A DNA stretch of 64,000 bases, from positions 89,138,602 to 89,202,601 of the forward strand of contig NC_054702.1 of assembly GCF_016097555.1 (NCBI RefSeq). The letters are read 5' to 3'. A program made the position numbers and the translations under genes. This document shows positions 11,720 to 23,550 of the stretch, piece by piece; within the stretch, counting starts at the first letter, position 1; every line of letters begins with the position of its first letter. Below the pieces are notes generated by a model. That model saw nothing but the letters and a program-made list of their open reading frames with translations, was not told the origin of the DNA and searched no databases. The DNA comes from Gigantopelta aegis (lineage: Eukaryota > Mollusca > Gastropoda > Neomphalida > Peltospiridae).

Positions 11720-11890
11720 CCAGCCTCGGTGGTGTTATCGTTAAACTATCGGACATAAGGCTGATAGGTACAGGGTTCGCAGCCCAGTACCGGCTCCCAC
11801 CCAGTGCACAGTTTTACGACTCAGTGGCTGAGATGTGTGCTCAGGAAAGCGTGCTTGAATATAAGCACGAAAATAAGTTGAAAGTAAAGT
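11720..11890 (+). mobile_element. SINE-D with perfect TSD
   Basis: Flanked by the 14-bp duplication AAAGTACCTTTCCA (11706-11719 and 11891-11904). Head CAGCCTCGGTGGTGTTATCG, B-box region GGGTTCGCAGCCC, and a tail ending GCGTGCTTGAATATAAGCAC plus AAAGT repeats. Inserted in the transposase remnant. Confidence 0.9.
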
Positions 11891-11989
11891 AAAGTACCTT
11901 TCCATAAAATCAATTCTCATTGCCAATAATGTTAATATTTAAAAATAAAACTGATAAAACCAACCCAGGCAGAGTGGTGTCTCAAACTA

Positions 11990-12470
11990 AAACTGACTTT
12001 CTTACGCACCAGTTGGTGAGAACATCATGCGTTATTTTTTATAACACATGGGTTGTTTACACACGTACGTGTTAACAATTTCAAGACATAGGACTGGCTG
12101 TTCCTAGGTGATGACCAGGTCACCAGTGCCATGTATCCAAGTAAAAACAACACGGTGGAAATAGATTACACTGTGACGTATAGTTAACCTGACAATCATG
12201 TGTCTGTGACACGTAAGTTAGCTACAAGTGCAACTGCTGGAAATAACCTTTAGTCGAAAAAGATGTTAAAATTTGCTTAAAACCTGGTTTTTGAGGATAT
12301 GTAAGAAATAGAACAATACACTCGTGTCCGGTAGTCTAGATACCATTTATCTCACAACTCGTTGTTTAAAACGTATCTAACGAGCGAAAGTGAGTTTGAT
12401 ACGTTTTTAAAAAACGAGTTGTGAGATAAATTGTATCTAACGGCCACTCGTGTATCAGTATCATTCTCTA
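11990..12470. repeat. Dispersed repeat with internal foldback
   Basis: Shares ordered blocks with 40425-40900 (GGTGAGAACAT, TATAGTTAACCTGA, GAGGATATGTAAGAAATAGA, ACTCGTGTCCG, GATACCATTTATC). Its end is a hairpin: TATCTCACAACTCGTT at about 12348 pairs with AACGAGTTGTGAGATA at about 12414. Probably a non-autonomous DNA transposon related to the transposase remnants. Confidence 0.5.
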
Positions 12471-13164
12471 TATATTGCAGGGAACCTCAAATGCTGACCT
12501 AAACTCTTTGATTAAGTGCAAAGCAACTTATAACTACTGCCCTGTATAGCCCCATTTGATCAGTACTCATCATACATGAAAACAAAATCAACAAACCCAC
12601 CAACTGTACTGAAAATAGTTCTCTCTCATAATGTCTAAATTGGCTTCAATTTAAATGGATTTTAATGTGTTATATTAATTGAAAAGAAATTCCAAGTTAT
12701 GAGTACATATCTTAAGGTTGTTTCTGTTTGAATGAACGCCTAACCCACTGTGTGCGTGTGCTAGGTACACAACAGAGCATGGGTGTAAATATTTACCGTG
12801 GATCACCCACGTGGTCACTTTGAGTTTATCAAATCTAGGTGACCTGTGTGTATATATCCAGTTTTCGCAACAGCTGCACTACCATGCACGTGCGAAATTA
12901 ATGAGCTTAAAACTGTGTTAATTGTCCACATTGGCTTCCACATGTCTGCGGCTGAAATAATATAAGGAGTTCCGTGCCAGATAACTCCATGTCTCTGGAG
13001 CAGTGGTTGGCGAAAAGAAGCTACCGCGAGGTAAACAATCAGTGTAGTGGTCATAAAACACTGGACATCAACATGCTAGCTACGATTACAAAGCAAGGGG
13101 TAACCCAGATTCATCATAGTGTATGGCTTGTTGTACACAACTGCGATAGAAGACAAATTTACTT
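12471..13164. other. No gene seen
   Basis: Unique sequence. The short open frames on either strand lack protein-like composition or splice context. Confidence 0.35.
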
Positions 13165-13177
13165 CATTAAATAATAG

Positions 13178-13655
13178 GGCGAGACGTAGTAGTCCAGTGG
13201 TAAAGCGCTTGCTTGATACGCGGTCAGTTTAAGATCGATCCCTGCCGGTGGGCCCGTTGGGCTATTTCTCATTCCAGACAGTGCGCCACGACTAATATAT
13301 CAAAGGCCGTGGTATGTGTTATCCTATCGGTGAGATGGTGCATATAAAAGATCCCTTGCTACTAATGGAAAAATGTAGCGGGTTTCCTTTCTAAGACTAT
13401 ATGTCATATTATCAAATGTTTGACATCCAATAGCCGATGATTAATAAATCAATGTGCTCTTGACAGTGTGCCACGACTAATATATCAAAGGCCGTGGTAT
13501 GTGTTATCCTATCAGTGGGATGGTGCATATAAAAGATCCCTCGCTACTAATGGAAACAATTTAGCGGGTTTCCTTTCTAAGACTATATGTCATATTATCA
13601 AATGTTTGACATCCAATAGCCGATGATTAATAAATGTCGTTAAACAAAACAAACT
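13178..13655 (+). mobile_element. SINE-A with internal partial tandem duplication
   Basis: Flanked by CATTAAATAATAG on both sides (13165-13177, 13656-13668). After a complete head and body the copy reaches GTGCTCT (about 13460) and then restarts at TGACAGTGTGCCACGACTAA, repeating the body and tail to the end. The two halves share private changes (GCCACGACTAATATATC, ATCCTATC). The duplication therefore happened within this copy or its direct source. Confidence 0.88.
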
Positions 13656-13798
13656 CATTAAATAATAGTGCTGCTGACTACAAGTCCTGCTCTGTTATAT
13701 TAACATAGTCTTTGTTCTGGGTGGTTATTTAAGACTGCCATGTTTTATTTCTAGACATAGTGCAGTTCGACTGTAGTTCTAAATTATGATCATAATCA

Positions 13799-13973
13799 CC
13801 AGCTTCTGTGGTGTAGTAGTTAAGCCTTCGGACATAAGGCTGATAGGTAATGGGTTCGCCTCCCGGTGCCGGCTCCCACCCAGAACGACTTTAATGATTG
13901 GTAGTTGTAAGGCCATTACACGAACCTCTCTCACTAATCACTAGCAGCTAACCCTTAACCCACTGCTCTGGGC
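13799..13973 (+). mobile_element. SINE-D, 5' part
   Basis: CCAGCTTCTGTGGTGTAGTAG head, GGGTTCGCCTCCCGG box, then ACCCACTGCTCT. It is interrupted by the small MITE at 13974-14052 and resumes with GGACAGAAAGTTCCCAAGAC, then AGCGTGCTTAAACC (to about 14095). Confidence 0.75.
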
Positions 13974-14052
13974 CCCGTTCGACGAAGCGATCTTAGTGTC
14001 AAGATCATCTAAATAAAATTAATTCTAAGATTGTTTTGTGGAATGGGGGCTC
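13974..14052. mobile_element. 79-bp MITE with GGGCCCC ends
   Basis: Left arm GCCCCGTTCGACGAAGCGATC through CTTAG pairs with the right arm CTAAGATTGTTTTGTGGAATG through GGGGGC. Nearly the whole element is hairpin. It lies inside a SINE-D. Related termini occur at 20001-21007 and 21008-21110. Confidence 0.65.
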
Positions 14053-14689
14053 TGGACAGAAAGTTCCCAAGACAGCGTGCTTAAACCTAATAGAATATAA
14101 AAAAAGAAAATAACTATAACTGAAATGAATGAAATGAAATGATCATTATCAGAATATTCGCATGCATTGCGTTTATAGTGGTGCCATTTTGAGCCATTAT
14201 TAGTAACAGTTTACCACCTAATATTTCCGTATCTACTTTAGTGTAATTAATCATCGTAAATACATTTTGAGGTGCTACTTAAACTGGTTTTGAAGACTGA
14301 TAATTATCTTAATACTGAATTGTTGAGAATGAATGTCTGAATTCAGATTAATCCGAGTTGAACACTAAAATTCTGTCTTAGAATAGTTAAGATTTGAATA
14401 CTTTTTTTAATACATTTAGCGCTGAAGATGTAAACCAGAGCGAAATAAAAAAACTGCTGTAAAGAGTCTTCTCTTATCGATTTGCAGATTTAAAAAGTCT
14501 CTTCTATCCACTTTCCAACAAACAAGATAGCAAATATATGACATTTAGATGGAACGGGAGAACTTCCAAGTGGGTCCTTTGTTCGGGAGAGATCTCACGA
14601 TCATCTATATTACCTAAAACAAGTGCTTTACGTTCGAGGCAACTTTCGCTCTTTAAGAATGGAGCTTTGCAGCAAGCTTTAATTTTGCC

Positions 14690-15475
14690 ACAAACGTTTA
14701 ATGTCGTCCCTGGCCATATTACATGTTTTTGGCGATATTCATTAAAATGTTGCTACGGCTGCCTTTTATTGTCGCCGCGATTGACATTAGTTGTTTGGTA
14801 TGACAACATAGGTTACTCCAGCTGTCATTTAATATCACCCGAGTTACATTAGAAGGTTGCAAAGACTGGTTCATAGTTACCCTAAGTGAGAGTATAGCTT
14901 TACCAATGACTAATATCGCCTAACGAAAAAGCATACTACATTATTAAAAACATTTACTACTACGCACTGTTCAATGACATGTTTCAAAACTGTCTTATGG
15001 TACTGCGAGTTAAAACACCTGATTTGTTTTAATAGTAAAGACTGGATATGGTAAGAGAAAACAACATGCAATACAAAGCTCACCAAAATTGTCATTTCAG
15101 TGAATAATAAATTAACCGCGTGAAGTCGAACATTTGTAAAGTATTAGCAGAAATAAACGCGAGATTTTCCCAGATCCCCGGGCTAACTTATTAGTAATTC
15201 CCTTACTCTAACCCTTATTACCTGAACCGCCACTACAAAAGCGTTGGTATCATTATGTACATGTACACACTACATCACGTTATATAGGTGTGATATCATA
15301 AGTTGATATTACACTCTTAACAACCGTCTAATGGGAAACATTAGATTTCTAGTGCACTGCCATTTAATATCGATCTGGCGACATTATAGGGCACCTATAG
15401 CAACTTCTAATATCGCTCCAAACTCCTATGTCGTCAGGAACATCAGACTTCTTGGACGACATTAGAGGTTCATAA
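14690..15475. repeat. Degenerate repeat with GACATTA/TAATATCGC motifs
   Basis: Short motifs recur in both orientations (AATGTCGTC, GGCGATATT, TTGTCGCC, GACATTAG, AATATCGC, GGCGACATTATAGG, GACGACATTAGAGG), grouped at 14690-14850 and 15340-15475 around a less repetitive core. This looks like inverted arrays at the two ends of an unknown element. The open frame across 14538-14852 is probably spurious. Confidence 0.35.
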
Positions 15476-15478
15476 TAG

Positions 15479-15862
15479 AAAGAAAGAAATGTTTTATTTA
15501 ACGACGCACCCAACACATTTTATTTACGGTTATATGGTGTCAGACATATGGTTAAGGACCACACAGATTTTGAGAGGAAACCCGCTGTCGCCACTACATG
15601 GGCTACTCTTCCGATTAGCAGCAAGGGATCTTTTATTTGCGCTTCCCACAGGCAGGATAGCACAAACCATGGCCTTTGTTGAACCAGTTATGGATCACTG
15701 GTCGGTGCAAGTGGTTTACACCTACCCATTGAGCCTTGCGGAGCACTCACTCAGGGTTTGGAGTCGGTATCTGGATTAAAAATCCCATGCCTCGACTGGG
15801 ATCCGAACCCAGTACCTACCAGCCTGTAGACCGATGGCCTGCCACGACGCCACCGAGGCCGA
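15479..15862 (-). mobile_element. SINE-C, full length
   Basis: On the minus strand: head GGCCTCGGTGGCGTCGTGGC, box GGGTTCGGATCCCAGTCGAGG, body, and B tail (GTGCGTCGTTAAATAAAACA with TTTC run). The frame crossing it (MFYLTTHPTHFIYG) recurs in other copies and is repeat-derived. Confidence 0.9.
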
Positions 15863-15864
15863 TG

Positions 15865-18045
15865 ATGGATGGAGTTTAATACTGGATACGTGTTTTAATA
15901 CACTTGTTTGCTGCATCAGACTCTAGTATTGTTGAAAGTACATGTATTGAAAAACAACCCTATCTTGTTTTAGGGCACTTAGACCTGAAGATTGGTTACC
16001 CATTTAGTGGGGAATATTATTAATAATGTTGTGGTTGAAGATCGGTGCATAATTTTAAGTAGAGTTCACCTAAACCTGCACGGATTGATACAGCAATGTC
16101 TGTAATATAAACTACATACTATTTACAACACACGGTCTGATTGTACCGGGTAATGTCTGTATCGTCTTATCACAATCTTTCTTCAATCCTGTATGATTCC
16201 AGCACTATAAACACGCTTAACAACAACCCGACTGGCCCGTGCGTTTAATGATCACAACTCTCGCACTGTGCACGGGAAGTCTGCTTGTCTGGGCAGCCAG
16301 TCGAGGGGCCGCGCAGTGCTCAGGTCTGAAGTTAGTTTGTCCCAAAATCCGACTCAGGTGAGACAACACAAATTGGCGCGAAAGCACGCGATGGCCGCTC
16401 CACGTGCGAATGATGAACTGGATTGGCACTTTAACCATGTTGCACCTGTAAAGACGTTTGACTCCATTAAAAAAAAAGTCATACATAATGCATTTGCTTC
16501 TGAGAAATATTGATACAAACAAAATTCCATAAGTATCAATGAATGATAATATTTAACAAATGTTGTTTCAAAGAAGTTAGCAGCCAATCAGATAAGGAAA
16601 TCAGAGTTACAGATCAGACATATGGTAGCACGCACATCCGAAAGAGAGAGGTAAAGAGAAACGGAAACCGAGCAACACCAGACAGATACATCTTTATGAA
16701 ACGTTTTAAATAGAAATTAACAATGCCCTTTACGTTTTTCAGTTCAAACCTAAAGCTCAAAAATAAAATATGATTAAGCAACATCGCTTGAATTATAGTA
16801 GTAATAAACTATTTTCTGGGGCCCCGAGCAGTCAGATATGTTTATCTCATAGTCTGACAGCAACTTGCGGAGTATGGCTCTTGATTGCAGATTTCCCTCT
16901 AGCCAAAATGTTTCGTTATCATGATATGCCGTTAGGACGTAGCAAGTATACTCTTACTTTTACACACAAAAATGTGATCGTGTAAACGCCTATATGTTCC
17001 TATTTGCTCGCATGAAAAACATAATGCGAGTCAACAAAGTGACATTTTTCATCCATCCGTCTGGTTGTCTGAAAGTGTCAACAGTTGGTTGAAGTCAAAT
17101 TAAAATTTTATTAAATGATCACATTTCTACTTGTTTCTTGACCATTTAAAGATATAATTTCCTTACAAACTGATATTTTGTGTGCAAGGTGAAGGTGATT
17201 TAGAATTTGTTTAATGTTTGGTAAAGGTTTCTGTGATTGCCTTTAATATTTGAATCCTTTAATAGATTCCTTTGATATTTGGAATTGTAGTTCACACTCC
17301 AACTGCCATGAATGTGATCCTGAACAAGGGCACGATTATTTCAGACTTAGTTAACATTCTGTTAAAGTTTCTCTAATTATTGCCTATAAATATAGAAGCT
17401 TTGGTATCATTATTTACCGGGGTAGTGTATTCAACAGCATGCACTCGGCTACATGAATGTGACTCCAGGACAAGGACATGCGCATCGTTCAGGCCTAGAA
17501 TCTGACTAAGCGTTATTAAAGTTTGTATTAATTGTTCATAAATATTTCATTTAAAATACAGTTAGTAAAATCTAAAGCGATCCGCTTTCGAACTACATGT
17601 ATTCAGTTGTACAATGTACTAAAAATAAAACGATTAAGACAATGCACAATATTCGTTGACAGCAAAACGAATAAACAAACAAATACATAACTTTATTAAA
17701 ACTTTAGCTATGTTTGTGTTTTGAATTATAGTCAACGATGTTATACGATGGGGAGCTAAGAATGCGATTTTAATATTAAACGTGTGTGCTAGTTTGCTAA
17801 AGAAATTAGAATATTCTAAAGATGTATACTGTTTACCCTCAACAGCATTAGTTTGGTGTAAAAGAAACCAGAATGCGTCGTCTGCCAATACGTCTGCGGT
17901 GTTTACCTGACGTCACACAAACAAAATGATACAAACCACACTTTCCACAGATAAGACGATTAGTTCTACGTACATCTACGAACATCTACGTACATCATTT
18001 CGTGCATTTATACGTAACTCGGTGGAATACATTTATGGTTTAATA
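15865..18045. other. Unique DNA, no supported gene
   Basis: The GC content rises at 16200-16400, with short overlapping open frames on both strands, but none has a recognisable domain or paired splice sites. Confidence 0.35.
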
Positions 18046-18055
18046 GGTGCGATTT

Positions 18056-18056
18056 A

Positions 18057-18148
<92 letters not shown>

Positions 18149-18223
18149 CTCACTCTCTCTGTATTTGTTAGTGCGTCGTTAAATAAACCATTTCCTTCTT
18201 TATCTGTATTTGTTAGTATGTTA

Positions 18224-18266
<43 letters not shown>
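18056..18266. repeat. Compound microsatellite (GTCT)n-(CT)n ... (GT)n
   Basis: GTCT repeats at 18056-18083, CT repeats to 18138, a GT stub, then a 35-bp SINE-B tail fragment (GTGCGTCGTTAAATAAACC, 18171-18190) and a (GT)n run at 18226-18266. Long Ser/Leu and Cys/Val frames here are artefacts. Confidence 0.9.
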
Positions 18267-18270
<4 letters not shown>

Positions 18271-18565
18271 CGTGTGTATTGGGTTTTGAAGGATGGGGGA
18301 AAACACTTGACCTTAATAGTTTGTACTTGAATATACACGTATGTCAAAGGGTATCAAAGGCATGGCTGCTTGAAGATATGTGAAGCGTTTGATTTAGATA
18401 ATTATATCTGCAATATTTCCACAATTAATATGCCCCGTTATTTCAATTAACTCGTAAAATATGCATATATGATTTGTTATAAACGCTATATATAGTGACT
18501 GGCACTGGCACCAACATGTCTATAGTTACTTAATAATGTTGTGTGCTGGCTTTATTAAGAAACAA

Positions 18566-18898
18566 GGGGCGGGACGTGGCGCCGTGGTAAAGCGTTCGCT
18601 TGATGCGCGGTCGGTTTAGGATCGATCCCCGTCGGTGGACCCATTGGGCTATTTCTCGTTCCAGCCAGTGCTCCACAACTGGTGTAACAAAGGCAGTCTG
18701 TTTATATTCTGTCTGTGGGATGTTGCATATAAAAGATCCCTTGCTGCTAATCAAAAAGAGTAGCCCATGAAGTGGCGACAGCAGGTTTCCTCTCTCAATA
18801 TCTGTGTGGTCCTTAACCGTATGTCTGACGCCATATAACCGTAAATAAAATGTGTTGGGTGCGTCGTTAAATAAAACATTTCTTTCTTTCTTTCTTTC
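18566..18898 (+). mobile_element. SINE-B, full length with TSD
   Basis: Flanked by ATTAAGAAACAA (18554-18565, 18899-18910). Head GGGGCGGGACGTGGCGCCGTG, box GGATCGATCCCC, complete body, and B tail with CTTT repeats. The copy is 333 bp and useful as a family reference. Confidence 0.93.
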
Positions 18899-18910
18899 AT
18901 TAAGAAACAA

Positions 18911-20000
18911 AGTTGAATGGTACATTCCTTTAATTGATTTAAAAGACAATAAACTGTTGTGTAATTGCCGGGCATACCTTACTAGACTCCTTGGTCCTGG
19001 TGACCCTGCTAATCTATGGACGAATGTATCAGTATAATGATGGACGAATCATCTAGTTGCTCCAACCTGGGTCTGTCTGACACTAACCAGAAAGTGATGA
19101 AATACGTCAGCACTCGCTTAACTCCGAGAGGTCGACAAGAACATTGGAATATTCTTTCATTAAAGGTCTTGCCAAGAAATCCTAACAAAAAACAAAAGAC
19201 ATCAACAACTCTGTTCGTGTAGAAAGTATTAACCTACTGATCTGGGTTAATGCTGATGATAGGCAGACTGCATGTGTGTCTATCACGCTATGTCAAAATG
19301 TCTACTGTAAGTGACGAGTGCAGGATAAATGTTCAACAGAAATATTGCTATTTAATAGAAATAGCAGGTTAATTATGTCTCGTTCACGTAAAAAAGGTGA
19401 TAAATCGCTTTGTAGGTTAGGTGAAGGTTGAACTATAAATTCGAGGTACTGGTGGTACAAACAGGATGTTTTGTCTGGGAATACCGCATACTTCCGCGCA
19501 TGTAAAACATTTGCTTAGATTCCGTTGTGACATGATATGCATGCAGTTGTAATTACGCACGTTTGAAATGTTAAGTATCGCATAATAAGAATCGTCCGTA
19601 CTGGTCTAAAAGTTAAAATGATTAAAAGAAAATACCAAATGAATGTGGCCGTTCCCTTTGAGATAATCAAAACAAATGCATGTCACAATATTTACGTAAG
19701 AGCAAGATGAGTTTGGTGTTACGTTACACTCATTTCAACCAATCAGACTCACAGTACACAGTGACTCATTTTAACCAATCAGATCACTGAACTGATGTGA
19801 CCTTTGTTTCACTAACAAACACAGGGTACGTATGTATTATTGTTATGACGTGTTATTTTTAAAAATATAATTTAATAACATGTAAAACACAAAGTCTACA
19901 AACAAAGTGTAATCGCTATAAATGATTTTGATGTTGCATTAGGAATGGTTGACAATACTATAATATGACAAAACCACAACGCTTAAACGCAAAAGATCTG
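18911..20000. other. Unique DNA, no supported gene
   Basis: A 68-residue open frame at 19016-19222 (+) has ordinary composition but no splice sites or family resemblance that I can see. The motifs CAACCAATCAGAC and TAACCAATCAGAT at about 19738 and 19773 are two near copies of a CCAAT-box-like site in direct orientation. Confidence 0.3.
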
Positions 20001-21007
20001 GGCCCCGATCCATGAAGCGATCTTAGCACTACTATTGCCGTGACTGGCCTCGGTGGCGTCGTGGTTAAGCTATCGGTCTACAGGCTGGTAGGTACTGGGT
20101 TCGGATCCCAGTCGAGGCATGGGATTTTTAATCCAGATACCGACTCCAAACCCTGAGTGAGTGCTCCGCAAGGCTCAATGGGTAGGTGTAAACCATTTGC
20201 ACCGACCAGTGATCCATAACTGGTTCAACAAAGGCCATGGTTTGTGCTATCCTGCCTGTGGGAATCGCAAATAAAAGATCCCTTGCTGCTAATCGGAAAG
20301 AGTAGCCCATGTAGTGGCGACAGCGGGTTTCCTCTCAAAATCTGTGTAGTCCTTAACCATATGTCTGACGCCATATAACCGTAACTAAAATGTGTTGAGT
20401 GCGTCGTTAAATAAAACATTTCTTTCTTTTTTTTACTATTGCCGTAAATACTTACCATCGCGACCTTAATTTTGGTCTACGATCGCCAGCCCGTTCCACG
20501 ACTCGGCGTAGCTTACTATCGTCGTAAATTACTGTGAAAATTTACAATAGGTACGAGGCAGTTGTTAGCCACTAACGTAGCTGTCAAATGGCAGTTAAAT
20601 GATGATTTTGTCATTTTCTAAGAAGGATACTAACTTTTTGTATAAAAATGGATCTAACTTTTATAAAATTTGACGTTCAGTGAAAAAACATTCTAGGCCA
20701 TACACTTTCACACGAAAATACGCGAGGTAACTCTCATGTTTCATGCATTCAGCAATTATCGCTTAGCAAATAAACTGACAAAGTTACTTCATGGATGTCC
20801 GATACCAATGAATACATCTAAGATGTTCCGAAAAGTCGGTAATCAGTTCATTATTTAACTAATTCGTACTTCTTCGTAAAGAATATTTTAATCATTAAAG
20901 GGGCACTTACGACTACCGTAAGGTTGCTTTGTGGAACGGCTGTAAAGTTTACGGTGCCAGTCGTAAAATGCATCGTAAGTCACTATAATTAACCTTAGCT
21001 ACAATTC
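20001..21007. mobile_element. DNA transposon with GGGCCCC ends, split by a SINE
   Basis: The left end GGGCCCCGATCCATGAAGCG and the right end TTTCGTGGAACGGGGCCC are inverted. Internal CGTAAG/CTTACGA motifs recur and GTGGAACGGCTGTAAAG echoes the terminus. A SINE-C sits at 20042-20434. Without it the element is about 600 bp and non-coding. Confidence 0.6.
20042..20434 (+). mobile_element. SINE-C, full length with TSD
   Basis: Flanked by ACTATTGCCGT (20031-20041, 20435-20445). It contains all C modules in order: the C head with GGGTTCGGATCCCAG, the ATTTTTAATCCAGATACCGAC linker, the body with GATCCCTTGCTGCTAATCGG, and the B tail. This is the best C reference copy here (393 bp). Confidence 0.94.
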
Positions 21008-21110
21008 TTTCGTGGAACGGGGCCCAGGGCCCCATTTTACGAAGCGATCTTTGCTACCTTATGCACTTAAGGTGATCTTAGCGCTAAGATCGCTTTGTAA
21101 AACTGGGCTC
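21008..21110. mobile_element. Small hairpin MITE of the GGGCCCC family
   Basis: GGGCCCCATTTTACGAAGCG at the left pairs with CGCTTTGTAAAACTGGGCTC at the right. The centre is the self-complementary GATCTTAGCGCTAAGATC. It abuts the end of the larger element at 21007, sharing CAGGGCCC. Confidence 0.65.
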
Positions 21111-22020
21111 AAAACTGCTGAATTTAATGTTTTTAATTGAATGTGAAACATCTCTATTTAAACCGTATTTAGATCATAATATTATGAAAATCTTGTTTTT
21201 CTTCTTCTGTTAGTGACCTTGAAGAACGGTGCGTGGAGGATCATCAAGAAATGTTTGAAATACAAATGAAGTTCCATGAGTGGCGAATATTAAACATAAT
21301 TGATTCACCTCACCTCATGACATGATACGATCATTCCTTGCACTGTCTGTAACAAGAAGTTAAATAAAATGTCATGTACCATTTACCATTGCATAAGCGT
21401 CCGAAACAGGGATGGGTTTCAGGGGTCCACTGGCCCACCCAACTCAGAAAATAATTTATTAGCACCCCCCACCCACCCACCCCTTACCAGTTGAAAATCA
21501 AATTAATATATAGCCCCACCCAACCCCACTCCCCAAGTCACTGTTATCTTCCGTCGCCTATGCATTGTAACGAGTACTTGAAAAACAACAAAGGCCACAA
21601 AAGACCATAACCAAGTAAGAGGAAATTAAAACATTGCTAATACGGTGTGTAGACTTTACAAAAAGACATAAGTTGCATATATGAACACCAATCAAACAGT
21701 GGGTGGCTTGTTTTAATGACAAACATCAGAAAACGACTGCACAGCCAGCTGCTGGATGTGACAAGGACTTGGAACCATTCCAGGTTGGTACCAGTAACTC
21801 GCTGTCCTATGGAGCGCGTCCTCATATGGTGGCTAACACAGCGCGTATATTATAGAGTATACAATAGTGTTTGGCTACATTCGGTGAAGCGAACCGAACG
21901 GAACTGAAAACGTTTGTAATAATTGTGGAGAACAACGATTTTTGTAAAACATGAATTGATGGATATATGAAAAAAAGAGCAACCAATCAGTGCATAAATG
22001 AGTGGATTAATGAATGAAAA
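21111..22020. other. No gene seen
   Basis: Contains a short C-rich stretch (CACCCCCCACCCACCCACCCC near 21463). The remainder is unique. Confidence 0.35.
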
Positions 22021-22027
22021 TTAAAAC

Positions 22028-22145
22028 TGATAGATGGGTGGATGGATGGATGGATGCATGGATTGATGGATGGATGGATTAAAAGATGGATGAAAGGATG
22101 AATAAAAGAAAATAAGTGAATAGATAGATGGATTGATGGATGGAT
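22028..22145. repeat. (GGAT)n-rich simple repeat
   Basis: Imperfect GATG/GGAT tetranucleotides followed by a CGAA run (22155-22180). It produces the Ser-Ile-His frames on the minus strand, which are not genes. Confidence 0.85.
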
Positions 22146-22200
22146 GGATGAACCAACCAACGAACGAACGAACGAATGAACGAACAAACGAACAAATGAA

Positions 22201-22446
22201 ACCGGTCTCGATGGTGTCTTGGTTTAACCATCAGACATAACGCTGGTAGGTACAGGGTTCGCAGCCCGGTACTGGCTCCCACACAGAGCGAGTTTTAAAC
22301 GACTCATTGAATGGGTAGGTGTAAGACCACTACACCCTCTTTTCTCTCACTAATCACTCGCAACTAACAGCTAACCTACCGTCCTAGAAAAACAACCCAG
22401 ATAGTTGAGGTGTGTGCCCAGGACATCGTACTTGAACGTTACTGAC
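22201..22446 (+). mobile_element. SINE-D, full length
   Basis: Head ACCGGTCTCGATGGTGTCTTG, box GGGTTCGCAGCCCGG, middle TCTCTCACTAATCACTCGC, and tail CCCAGATAGTTGAGG to ATCGTACTTGAACG, then a (GAAT)n run to 22490. The GAAT run is this family's A-rich tail analogue. Confidence 0.9.
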
Positions 22447-22496
22447 TGAATGAATGAATGAATGAATGAATGAATGAATGAATGAATGAATGAAAG

Positions 22497-22775
22497 AAAG
22501 AAAGAAAGAAATGTTTTATTTAACGACGCACTCAACACATTTTATTTACGGTTATATGGCGTCAGACATATGGTTGTGCAGGATAGCACAAACTATGGCC
22601 TTTGTTGAACCAGTTATGGATCACTGGTCGGTGCAAGTGGTTTACACCTACCCAATGAGCCTTGCGGAGCACTCACTCAGGGTTTGGAGTCGGTATCTGG
22701 ATTAAAAATTCAATGCCTCCACTGGGATCCGAGCCTGTAGACCGATGGCCTGCCACGACGCCACCGAGGCCGGTA
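22497..22775 (-). mobile_element. SINE-C with internal deletion, nested in a GAAT run
   Basis: Reverse-complement C copy lacking about 110 bp between ACATATGGTT and GCAGGATAGC. GAAT repeats lie on both sides (22446-22490 and 22777-22815), so it inserted into the simple-repeat tail of the preceding SINE-D. Confidence 0.85.
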
Positions 22776-22891
22776 AATGAATGAATGAATGAATGAATGA
22801 ATGAATGAATGAATGTCTGCTGAGTGTCAGATAAATACAATTAATGGATTACATGAATATATGAATCAGTGTATACAGTTTATAAAACTCG

Positions 22892-23098
22892 CAACTGTCA
22901 CGACGTTGTTGGCCAACTTGACGGTTGCGTTGTAATTTTCCCCACTCCCAACTTAAGACGGGTGCGCTCAGATTAACAACTAATCGGTATAGAAGTTGTA
23001 TACGACGAGAATCGAGTTGTAAGAGTGCTCGGTCTAGCAACTGAACAGTCGTAGAAGTCGAGAGAGCGGTGGGTTGGCCAACTCCGTCGTGACAGTTG
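22892..23098. mobile_element. Foldback MITE with 26-bp inverted ends
   Basis: The left arm begins CAACTGTCACGACGTTGTTG and continues to GGCCAAC (22917). The right arm at 23073-23098 is its reverse complement with two mismatches (GTTGGCCAACTCCGTCGTGA on). The interior has further CAACT/AGTTG echoes. No coding capacity. TSD not certain. Confidence 0.7.
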
Positions 23099-23301
23099 GT
23101 AGTCTGACGCTAGTATTAGTTGAATATATTTGTTAACATAGTAACCATACCAGAAAGAAGATAAAACACACCATTGGTTGAGCACATATGGGGCGACACT
23201 TTTCTCCCAGCTTTTTAACTTTCAAGGACGGGACCTAGCCCAGTACAAGGAGAGCACTTATATAGGCTCTCCTTTTGACTTTTTTCTGATCAATAAAATA
23301 T

Positions 23302-23550
23302 CTCAAAGCTTAGCCCAGTCGGTAGAGCGCTCCCCTGGTGTGCTTCGGTCGCAGGATCAAACCTCTTCGGTGGACTCATTCTCTGATATATTTTTTTTAA
23401 ATTAGTTTTTGTCACAACTAGTGCTCCACGGCTGGTATATCAAAGAACGTAATATGTGCTGCGCTGTTTGTGGCAAAGTGATTATAATAAGATCCCTTGA
23501 TACTAATGGGAAAATGTAGCGGGTTATCCAAACAAAGCAAACTTTAACTG
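23302..23550 (+). mobile_element. SINE-E with A-like body, decayed tail
   Basis: Head AGCCCAGTCGGTAGAGCGCT, box GGATCAAACC, body CCACGGCTGGTATATCAAAG, then a shortened tail (CAAACAAAGCAAACTTTAAC). A broken A head (GACGGGACCTAGCCCAGTAC) lies just upstream at 23227. Confidence 0.75.

Noticed and set aside
14538-14852. A 104-residue + strand frame
   Set aside because: Its second half lies in a degenerate repeat with recurring GACATTA/ATATCG motifs.
16217-16587. Overlapping frames of 77-101 residues on both strands
   Set aside because: Open in several phases at once because of locally higher GC; no domain, splice pair or poly-A signal fits.
19016-19222. A 68-residue + strand frame as a small gene
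   Set aside because: No start context, splice sites or homology that I can see; length is within chance for this composition.
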